A DNA stretch of 19,889 nt from CAYLOC01 sp964385195. Lineage in GTDB: Bacteria > Actinomycetota > Actinomycetes > Propionibacteriales > Nocardioidaceae. Below are positions 13,359-19,889 of the stretch, piece after piece (positions within the stretch are counted from its first letter, which is position 1; every line of letters starts with the position of its first letter). Under the pieces are notes generated by a model. The model saw only the letters and a list, made by a program, of their open reading frames with translations, had not been told where the DNA came from and did not search any database. The stretch is taken from the NCBI GenBank assembly GCA_964385195.1, contig CAYLOC010000042.1, positions 1 to 19,889 of the forward strand, written 5' to 3'. Position numbers and translations under genes: made by a program.

Positions 13359-15994
13359 GAGTTCTCCTTGTCGGTAGCAGACTGCGTGGGGGTAGATCGT
13401 GGGGAGGACGGTGTCGGCGGTGGCTCGTTGGCGTGTCGCAGCACCCGTCCGGTGGTCCCGTCGACGGTGACGATCTCGCCGTCGTGGAGGGTGCTTGTTG
13501 CGGCGCTGGTGCCGACGACAGCGGGCAGTGCGTGCTCGCGAGCGATGATCGCGGCATGGGACAGGACGCTGCCGACGTCGGTGACCAGTGCTCCTGCAAT
13601 CCCGAACAACACCGACCAGCCGGGGTCGGTGGTCGCCGAGACAAGTACGTCGCCCGGACGCAGGGACGCGAAGTCGGCCTCGCCATGCACGACACGCACC
13701 GGTCCGGTGTGACAACCGGGGGAGGCGGCCACGCCCGTCGCAACGGTGTCGGGGTCAGGCCGCGGTGTGGGCGGCCGGGGCTGTGACCACGACAGTGCGG
13801 TGTTGAGCCTGCGAGCGTGCTTCGGCAACGCCCGGAGGTCAGGGGGTGCGCCGGGTGGCGGGCCGACCACGGCGGGCCCGGGATGCAGCCGGACCCAGGC
13901 TCGCTCGGCCTTGGCGCGGCGGACCCGCCCCCGGAGGTCGGTCGCCGCCGTGCCGGTCAGCGCGGCCCGCAACGTGTCGACGTCGACATGGATGGCGTCG
14001 CCGGCCCGGTCGAGGATGCCACGGCCGGCGAGCCGGCGACCGGCGTCCACGACGCAGAGCCTTCCCGCGCCGGCGATCTGGGCCAGCCAGAAGGTGGTGT
14101 CCTCGCGGAGTGGGTAGTAGCGCAGCGCCGTCTCCAACGCGTCCTCGAACCGCGACCGGTCCGAAGCGGGGTGGCCGGCGAGCGTGGCGCGCGCTCGCTG
14201 GGTCGCCTCCGTTCGCGCCGCCTCGGTGCGGTGGGCCAGACCGGCATCGCCGCTGGTATGCGCGCGGACTGCGTCGCGGAGCAGACTCGCCAGCAGTGCT
14301 GGCCGTTCGGCGTACACGGGTGAGCCGGGATCGTCGTTGATGCAGCGCAGGGCATACCCCCGGCACCACTGGGCATAGGCCGCGCCCAGATCCGCGTCCG
14401 CCTCGGCGAGCCGGTCGGCAACGTCGCTGCTGCCGCTCTCGGCGACCGCGCGCGCTGCGGGTACCTGGCTGATGCGTGCGGCGAGCTCGGCCATCGCGCG
14501 GGCCGGTTCGGAGGACTTCGCGGACACGCCGGCGAGCAAGCCCAGTGCCTCGGCCTCATCCCAGCCGAGCAGGTCCCGGCAGACCTGCACCAGGTCATGT
14601 GCGGGGACCGTGTACAGCGGGATCAGGTGGAAGTGGTGGTGAAGGGCCGTATGCAGACACTCCAAAACCTCGCCGAGGTGAGTGTCGAGCGCGGTGTCGT
14701 CCAACGCCGTGAGGTCGACGGCGTGCAGCCGTTCGGCTGCCGATTGCAGCTGCGGCTGCCAGATCGCCTGCCACTTCTCGGCGAGGTCGATGAAGACCTC
14801 GGGACGCATCATCGTTCGTGCGGTGCGCATCCGCCGCCGCAGGGGCGGTGCCAGACGGGACAGTACGCCGAGCAGCCACCATGGCGGCGGCGGGCCTTCC
14901 CGGCCTCCGAGCGGGACCGGCCGGAGGTAGACCTCACCGCCGATGCTGCGAAGGTCCATTCGTGCCAGTACGCCTCCCCACGACGCGAGCATCGAGGACA
15001 ATTCCTCGGCGACCCACGGCACGGCCAGGGACGCTCCGAAGGTGGTGAACGGTTCGGGGTAGTGCTCGGTGTCCTTCAACCAGGTGCCGGGCGGGAAGCA
15101 GGTGTCCGGCTGGACCGGCAGTACGGTGATCGGTCGGGCTTGCACCAGGAGCAGTCGCCCGTCCACCATCACCCACTCGACGTCGACGGGTACGTCGAGC
15201 ACTGCGTGCACCCGCAGGGCGAGCGCGGCGACGGACTGGGCCTGCTGGGCGGTCAGTGCCTGGTGCGAGACCCGTACGGCGGTAGCGGTTGCTCCGCGCA
15301 CCGTCCACTCGTCCGGCTGCACAGTGCCACCGACCAGGGCGTCGGCCAGTCCGGGCATCGCGGAGACCAGTACCTCGTCGGTCGCCCCGGACACCGGGTT
15401 CGCGGAGAACGCGACACCAGCGATGTCTGCGCCGACCTGCCGCTGCACCAACACCGCGATCGCCGGCGGTGGGGCGTCGCCCCCTGAGTAGGTACGGACC
15501 CGTTCGTCGTACGCCGACGCCCAGCACCGTCGCACCGCGTCGCGAAGCGCCGCGAGGTGCTGGACGCCGAGCACGCTGTCGTACTGGCCGGCGTACGAAG
15601 CGTCGGGCAGGTCTTCGGCGACCGCCGATGAGCGGACGGCGAGCACCGCGTCACCGAAGTGTTCGGCAATGTCGACCAGTGCCGCCTCGACGACATCGGG
15701 GAGCGGAGCATGGAGCACTTGCTGTGCAGTCACCGCAGACCCCAGTGCTGACACGGCGATGTGCGCGGCCGCAGCAGTCAGTACCAACCCCTCCGGTACG
15801 GCGATCCCGGCCTGGGCCAGGGCCCCCAGCGTCGCCGCCTTCGTTCCCGCCGTCGCGGCGTCGTCGCGACTGAGTGAACGCAGCGGAGCCACCAGACCCA
15901 CCGGCCCCACGTCGGGTGGGGTCGGGGCGGTCACGCTCGGCGCCGTGTCGGCGTGCTGCGGCGACTGTTGCCCCGGGCCGGCGGTGTGGGACAT
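13355..15994 (-). CDS. RPH-like ATP-grasp/phospho-histidine phosphotransferase (PEP-synthase-like)
   Basis: 879 aa. N-terminal PPDK/ATP-grasp domain (about 38-300): GTKAATLGALAQAGIAVPEG, AVRSSAVAEDLPDASYAGQ, GVAFSANPVSG and VEWVMVDGRLLLVQARPIT. Then a long, mostly helical central region of about 440 residues, and a C-terminal swivelling domain with GSVLSHAAIIAREHALPAVVG, where H813 is the expected phosphorylated histidine. The PEP/pyruvate TIM barrel of true PEP synthase and PPDK is missing. This order and length match rifampin phosphotransferase (RPH), in which the middle domain binds the drug. The central region has no motif telling the substrate, so 'RPH-like' is a family call only. No rifamycin-associated element is seen upstream. 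ATG 15994 has GAGGAG 5 nt upstream. It is translationally coupled to the DUF6220-like gene, and the LuxR regulator gene ends 110 nt upstream. Confidence 0.88.
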   Translation of the reverse strand: MSHTAGPGQQSPQHADTAPSVTAPTPPDVGPVGLVAPLRSLSRDDAATAGTKAATLGALAQAGIAVPEGLVLTAAAAHIAVSALGSAVTAQQVLHAPLPDVVEAALVDIAEHFGDAVLAVRSSAVAEDLPDASYAGQYDSVLGVQHLAALRDAVRRCWASAYDERVRTYSGGDAPPPAIAVLVQRQVGADIAGVAFSANPVSGATDEVLVSAMPGLADALVGGTVQPDEWTVRGATATAVRVSHQALTAQQAQSVAALALRVHAVLDVPVDVEWVMVDGRLLLVQARPITVLPVQPDTCFPPGTWLKDTEHYPEPFTTFGASLAVPWVAEELSSMLASWGGVLARMDLRSIGGEVYLRPVPLGGREGPPPPWWLLGVLSRLAPPLRRRMRTARTMMRPEVFIDLAEKWQAIWQPQLQSAAERLHAVDLTALDDTALDTHLGEVLECLHTALHHHFHLIPLYTVPAHDLVQVCRDLLGWDEAEALGLLAGVSAKSSEPARAMAELAARISQVPAARAVAESGSSDVADRLAEADADLGAAYAQWCRGYALRCINDDPGSPVYAERPALLASLLRDAVRAHTSGDAGLAHRTEAARTEATQRARATLAGHPASDRSRFEDALETALRYYPLREDTTFWLAQIAGAGRLCVVDAGRRLAGRGILDRAGDAIHVDVDTLRAALTGTAATDLRGRVRRAKAERAWVRLHPGPAVVGPPPGAPPDLRALPKHARRLNTALSWSQPRPPTPRPDPDTVATGVAASPGCHTGPVRVVHGEADFASLRPGDVLVSATTDPGWSVLFGIAGALVTDVGSVLSHAAIIAREHALPAVVGTSAATSTLHDGEIVTVDGTTGRVLRHANEPPPTPSSPRSTPTQSATDKENS

Positions 15995-16104
15995 AGCGGC
16001 TCCTCGTCCTGAGCATGAACCGACGTCGTCGTGAGCGGCTCCTTGACAGGATGAGCGCGCGACCGCGGCGGCGGTATCGGCAGAATGACGTAATCCGTCC
16101 GGGG

Positions 16105-19065
16105 CTAGGTGACAGCGGCGTCATCGAGCAGCCCGGCGTCGGCGAGGTAGCGGGTGAGTGCGACCCGGGAGCTCAGCCCCAGCTTTCCGTAGATCCGGTC
16201 CAGGTGGGTGCCGACGGTTCGGGGGCTGATGAACAATCGGGTAGCGACCTCGGCATTGGACAAACCCGTCGCGACCAGTCGACCCACGTCGAGTTCGCGT
16301 GCACTCAGCGCGCTGCCGGTGCTGCGGCTGGGGCGGCCACGCGAGGGGGTGATCCCTCGGGAACGGAGCAAGGCCCGCGCCGCCTCCGCCTCCCGGTCCG
16401 CGCCGAGGCGTTCAAAGACGCCCAGTGCCGTCCGTGCCTCGGCAACCATCTGCGGGTGGCCGGAAGCGAAGTGGGCGGCGGCCAGCCGGGCCCGTGCCGC
16501 GTAGAACGGCAGGCCAAGCCGGTCGAACCCGGTGGCCGCCGCCATCAACGGCTCGGTACCCTCGGTGCCGCTGTCAGCCGTGCCGTCAGCCAAGCCGTCC
16601 AGCCAGTCGGCAAGCACCATGGGCGCGGGGGTGGCGCAGGAGCGTAACCCGCGCAGCCGCGCCGAGATCGCGCGACCGTCGTCGGGGTTGCCGCCGCGCA
16701 CGGCGGCCTCACCCACCGCCACCAGCCCGAGCAGCGGGAGCCACCCGCTGGTCAAGTCCTCCAACACCGACCGCTGAGCCAGTGCGCCCGCGCAGTCGTC
16801 CGCAGCCAGGGCCCAGGTCGCCTCCGCCAGCGCGACGATGGCGAAGATGTTGTGATCGGCCCGCAGCGCGTCGCTGGCGGCGTGGTCCGCCTGGTCCAAC
16901 GCCTGCCGCGCACTGTCCAGTCGGCCATGCCGGGTGAGGATCCACCCACGGATGGCCAGCATCGACACCAATCCGCGGCGCTCTTCTGTGTGTTCGACAG
17001 CGGTCGCCAGTTCCGTGATGGCCCGCATCGCGGCGCCCCAGTCGCCGCTCAGCAGGGCGACGACGGCGAGTCGGCCGCGGGGCCACCCGGCGAGACTGGA
17101 ACTGCCCAACCGGTCAGCGATTCCAATGCTGGCTTCACTGTGCTCACGCAGGCCGGCCAGGTCGAGCTGCGCGCCCGCGACGACCGACAGCTGGTCGTGC
17201 GCCCGCAACATCAGCAGCGGCTCGTCGCCCGCGAGCGCTGCGTCGAGGCCGCACCGATCGACGGCGTCGGCTGCGACGTAGTCGGTTTCGGTGTAACGCA
17301 GCGCGCCCTCCGCAAGGAAGGCACGTGCGGCGACCGAAGGCGAGTCGAGTTCAGCGGCCAGCGCACGCAGACCTACCGCGGCGGAGCGGATTCCGTCGAC
17401 GTCTCCCAGCCGGACGTTGCAGACGACCCGGGCATGCAGCAGCCACGCGTGCTCACTGGTCGGCTCCAGCCCAGCGAGTGAACGCTCCGCTTCCTCGAGC
17501 AGCCTGCGGGCACCCGTGACATCCCCGCGGGCCCACGCCAGCATTGCCAGCTCCCGATGTGCGCGGGCGGTGCCGATCGGGTCGCCGCACTCGCCGTACG
17601 CCGTGGCAGCCTCCGTCCATGCCGACACCGCTCGCTCGGCCGCACCGAATCGCTGACAGGCGGCGCCGAGGTCGGCCAGCACCTCCGCGAGGACCCCCGT
17701 GTCGCCAGCCCTGGAAGCCAGATCCACCGCCGCTGAGAGATACCCCACGGCTGCCTCGGTCAGGCCGACCTCGTGGGCCCGGGCCGCCCCCGCACGCAAA
17801 TGACCCAGTGCTTCCGCTGGCGGCACGAACGGCCCGGCGGCCAGAGCATGCTCGGCTACGTGCAGACGGTCTCCCCGTCTACCGCGCAGGGCCCGGACCA
17901 GCGCAGCATGGGTCCGCTGTGTCGCTGCCGTGGACAGGCCCGCCAGTACCGCCTCCCGGAGCAGCCCGTGTGCGAGCCGACACGGGCCCGGCGGGGACGG
18001 CACGATCAACAGGCCGCGCTCTTGCAGTCGGTCGACAGCGTCGAAGAGCCTGGCGTGGGAAAGCCCGACGGCGGCCCCGAGTACGTCGACGTCGGCCTCA
18101 CCAGCGACTGCCAGCGCCTGCACCAGCCCTTGCTCGGCTGCTCCGGTCCCCGACAGCCGGATGCGTAGCTGAGCCTGTATCCCGGCAGGGAGCGGCAGGT
18201 CGGCGCCAGGTCGCAGACCAAGGACGCCGTCGCGGCTCTGCAGCGCGCCGCTCTCAGTGAGGGTGCGCGTGACCGCCTCGATGAGCAGCGGTCGGCCGGC
18301 GCAGCGTTCGCTGACCAGGTTCGCCAGCGGTTCTTCCAATGGGGCGCCCAACAAGGCCGTGGCCAGGTCCACCGTTGCACCCTCGGCGAGCGGGTCGATG
18401 TGCAGATGCTCCACGTGCAGCGCCGCCCTCGGCAGCTCGGCGGTCAAGGTATCGCCGGCGTCGGGATGCTGCTCGCCCGATCGTGCGGTGCACACCAACA
18501 AGACCGGCTGCTCGACAGTCCCCGCCAACAGCCGTCGCACCAGCGTCGCGGTGCCGGCGTCCGCGGCGTGCGCATCGTCGATCAGCAGGGCCACCGGCCG
18601 CTGATGGGCGAGCCGGTTCACCAACCGGAGGAAGCCCTCGCTCAGCCGCGCCCGCTCCAACCCCGGGTCGCCCAACGGCTCGGGTCGGGGCAGTCCCAAT
18701 CCGCCGACCAGCAACCCCATCTGCGGCAGGTCCCCGATGAGCCGGCGTCGCCGTACTTCCGTCATCGTGCGAAGCGCCGGACCGAACGCCTGCACGAAGG
18801 GCGCGTAGGCGACGTCACGAGTGACGGTGTCGCAGCGTCCGGCGAACGAGGCGAACCCGGCCGCCTCGGCTACCTGCAATGCTTCGTGAGCCAATCGAGT
18901 CTTGCCGACGCCCGGCAGGCCGGAGAGCACGACCACCTCCGGGTCGCCGCCGGCCACCCGGGACACGGCGTCGCGCAGGCGGGCGAGTTCCGGTTCGCGC
19001 CCGGTCAGCGTCGGACTGACCTGGACACTGTGCCGGTGATTGCCACCGTCTTCGGATCGCACCAC
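16105..19065 (-). CDS. LuxR-family large ATP-binding regulator (LAL)
   Basis: 986 aa MalT/LAL-type transcriptional regulator. The N-terminal AAA/STAND ATPase has Walker A GLPGVGKT (49-56) and Walker B VALLIDD (about 158-164). The centre is Ala/Leu-rich and helical, TPR-like. The last about 65 residues hold the LuxR helix-turn-helix: LSARELDVGRLVATGLSNAEVATRLFIS then PRTVGTHLDRIYGKLGL. It probably activates transcription when an inducer and ATP bind. The start is one of two adjacent GTGs: 19065 (AGGGAG 2 nt upstream) or 19062 (5 nt, better spaced). It is in the same direction as the RPH-like gene, with a 110-nt gap, so it may be in one operon or regulate it from a separate promoter. It is divergent from the membrane protein at 19243. 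LAL regulators are common around actinobacterial resistance and secondary metabolism loci. Confidence 0.93.
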   Translation of the reverse strand: MVRSEDGGNHRHSVQVSPTLTGREPELARLRDAVSRVAGGDPEVVVLSGLPGVGKTRLAHEALQVAEAAGFASFAGRCDTVTRDVAYAPFVQAFGPALRTMTEVRRRRLIGDLPQMGLLVGGLGLPRPEPLGDPGLERARLSEGFLRLVNRLAHQRPVALLIDDAHAADAGTATLVRRLLAGTVEQPVLLVCTARSGEQHPDAGDTLTAELPRAALHVEHLHIDPLAEGATVDLATALLGAPLEEPLANLVSERCAGRPLLIEAVTRTLTESGALQSRDGVLGLRPGADLPLPAGIQAQLRIRLSGTGAAEQGLVQALAVAGEADVDVLGAAVGLSHARLFDAVDRLQERGLLIVPSPPGPCRLAHGLLREAVLAGLSTAATQRTHAALVRALRGRRGDRLHVAEHALAAGPFVPPAEALGHLRAGAARAHEVGLTEAAVGYLSAAVDLASRAGDTGVLAEVLADLGAACQRFGAAERAVSAWTEAATAYGECGDPIGTARAHRELAMLAWARGDVTGARRLLEEAERSLAGLEPTSEHAWLLHARVVCNVRLGDVDGIRSAAVGLRALAAELDSPSVAARAFLAEGALRYTETDYVAADAVDRCGLDAALAGDEPLLMLRAHDQLSVVAGAQLDLAGLREHSEASIGIADRLGSSSLAGWPRGRLAVVALLSGDWGAAMRAITELATAVEHTEERRGLVSMLAIRGWILTRHGRLDSARQALDQADHAASDALRADHNIFAIVALAEATWALAADDCAGALAQRSVLEDLTSGWLPLLGLVAVGEAAVRGGNPDDGRAISARLRGLRSCATPAPMVLADWLDGLADGTADSGTEGTEPLMAAATGFDRLGLPFYAARARLAAAHFASGHPQMVAEARTALGVFERLGADREAEAARALLRSRGITPSRGRPSRSTGSALSARELDVGRLVATGLSNAEVATRLFISPRTVGTHLDRIYGKLGLSSRVALTRYLADAGLLDDAAVT

Positions 19066-19108
19066 ATCTCCCTGCCCGCCGCTTCTTCCTGATCATCCTC
19101 CGAAAAGG

Positions 19109-19118
19109 GACGATCGTC
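19109..19118. promoter_or_regulatory. 10-bp perfect palindrome in divergent promoter region
   Basis: GACGATCGTC at 19109-19118 is self-complementary and lies between the LAL regulator start and the divergent membrane protein gene. It could be a dimeric regulator site. Short palindromes of this size do occur by chance in GC-rich DNA. Confidence 0.3.
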
Positions 19119-19129
19119 ACGAGAACACG

Positions 19130-19159
19130 TTCGCCGGCGTTCCGACAGATTACGGCGAA
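19130..19159. promoter_or_regulatory. Inverted repeat TTCGCCG-N16-CGGCGAA, possible operator
   Basis: Perfect 7-bp arms at 19130-19136 and 19153-19159 are separated by 16 nt (arm centres 23 bp apart, about two helical turns). They lie in the 177-nt divergent gap, upstream of both the LAL gene and the membrane protein gene. The geometry suits a dimeric DNA-binding protein. It may be the site of the LuxR regulator; this is inference. Confidence 0.4.
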
Positions 19160-19207
19160 TGCCCGATAGCACCGCCGTCGTTCTCGGTACATGATCCGCC
19201 TGAGAGC

Positions 19208-19224
19208 CGCGGCACGGCGCCGCG
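19208..19224 (+). other. Hairpin in 5' leader of membrane protein gene
   Basis: CGCGGC (19208-19213) and GCCGCG (19219-19224) form a 6-bp stem with a 5-nt loop, 6 nt before the AAGGGAG ribosome binding site at 19231-19237. It may influence translation of the gene that follows; significance unknown. Confidence 0.3.
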
Positions 19225-19242
19225 ACGAAGAAGGGAGAACTC

Positions 19243-19889
19243 ATGTCCTGGCAATCTCGCGTCGGCGCGGCCTGTCTTGTCACCGCACCTATCGCCGGCC
19301 TTGTCTCTGCGCTCATCGTGCATACCGTCTCCGGCAAGGCGGTCGACCAGGCGGTGGCCTATACCGAGCATCCAGGCGCCACCCAGCTCGGGCTGGCAAT
19401 CAACGCCATCGCCACGACCCTGCTGATCGCCGGGCTGATCTGGCTGGCGTGGACGACCTACGAACGGTCCCCACGGCTCGCCACGGTAGGCGGCGTTCTC
19501 GGCGTGCTCGGCATGCTCGCCGCGCTTGTCGACGACGCGGTACACCTCTCCGGCTCGGCCATCGTCGGTGGGATGACCACCACGCAGGCAGCGAGCCTGC
19601 TCCACCCCTTGGTCTCCGGTGGCGTGTTCGCGGTCGGTCCGCTCTCCGAGCTCGCTGACGTCGGGGTGATACTCCTCGCCGTGGCCGCCCTGCGCCTCGG
19701 CGTAGCCGGATGGGCCGCGGCCGTCCTGATCGTGGGCGTCATCGCGGAGGGAGTCGGCTTCGCCGCCGGCACCCGCTATCTCGTCGCTGCCGGGTTTGCC
19801 CTGGCCTTCGTCGGGTTCGCCACGATCGTGCACACCACACTGGTCACGACATCTGCGGCCTCGCCCTCGATGTCCGCGGTCGCCCAACA
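19243..19889 (+). CDS. Multi-pass membrane protein, 3' end cut by window
   Basis: Open from ATG 19243 to the window end: 215 codons without a stop. AAGGGAG at 19231-19237 with 5-nt spacing supports the start. The translation begins MSWQSRVGAACLVTAPIAGL and has about six hydrophobic segments (near residues 8-27, 50-70, 79-96, 137-152, 155-175 and 180-200), so it is an integral membrane protein. Family not recognised. It is divergent from the LAL regulator and shares its promoter region, so it may be a target of that regulator. The last residues before the edge (SAASPSMSAVAQ) are hydrophilic, suggesting the C-terminus is near. Confidence 0.75.
   Translation, partial: MSWQSRVGAACLVTAPIAGLVSALIVHTVSGKAVDQAVAYTEHPGATQLGLAINAIATTLLIAGLIWLAWTTYERSPRLATVGGVLGVLGMLAALVDDAVHLSGSAIVGGMTTTQAASLLHPLVSGGVFAVGPLSELADVGVILLAVAALRLGVAGWAAAVLIVGVIAEGVGFAAGTRYLVAAGFALAFVGFATIVHTTLVTTSAASPSMSAVAQ

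Noticed and set aside
15995..16104. Rifamycin-associated element upstream of the RPH-like gene
   Set aside because: I looked for the inverted GGGGCTTGC-type element on both strands of the 110-nt gap and saw none. The repeated AGCGGCTCCT (15995-16004, 16034-16043) is best explained as the ribosome binding site plus a chance copy.

Overview
The window is 19.9 kb of dense, very GC-rich DNA from an actinobacterium. The signs are strong G/C preference at third codon positions, frequent GTG/TTG starts, AGGAGG-type ribosome binding sites, a SigE-family sigma factor and an OtrA-like ribosomal protection protein. I cannot name the genus. I see no tRNA, rRNA, CRISPR array or recognisable transposase, and no gene-free stretch longer than about 220 bases.

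Layout. 1-1050: short tandem repeat/hairpin, then a CtaG-type cytochrome oxidase assembly membrane protein (minus). 1241-4822: full-length chromosome segregation ATPase Smc (plus). 4949-6561: a two-gene cassette on the plus strand, a SigE-family sigma factor and a translationally coupled single-pass membrane protein with a duplicated four-cysteine extracytoplasmic domain. This cassette lies between two copies of a 27-bp direct repeat (26/27 identical), one covering the smc stop codon and the other ending at the stop codon of the next gene. 6617-8451 (minus): DrrB-like permease and DrrA-like ATPase, an ABC-2 drug/lipid exporter. 8540-9583 (plus): DinB2-type Y-family DNA polymerase with leucine at the steric-gate position. 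9589-11550 (minus): OtrA-like ribosomal protection GTPase, preceded by an overlapping 31-codon leader ORF with a strong ribosome binding site. 11765-12919 (plus): a lipoprotein of unknown function. 12909-19065 (minus): a LuxR-type large ATP-binding regulator, an RPH-like ATP-grasp/phospho-histidine phosphotransferase, and a small four-helix membrane protein whose start overlaps the phosphotransferase stop. 19243-end (plus): a multi-pass membrane protein, cut by the window edge and divergent from the regulator gene.

How it may work together. From 6.6 to 19 kb several genes belong to families linked to antibiotic or genotoxic stress: a DrrAB exporter, a ribosomal protection protein, a rifampin-phosphotransferase-like enzyme, DinB2 and a LuxR regulator. 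That they form one programme is inference only. The observations I rate most worth checking are the direct-repeat-bracketed sigma cassette, the leader ORF on the otrA-like gene, the Leu steric gate in DinB, and the regulator/RPH-like/membrane protein operon.
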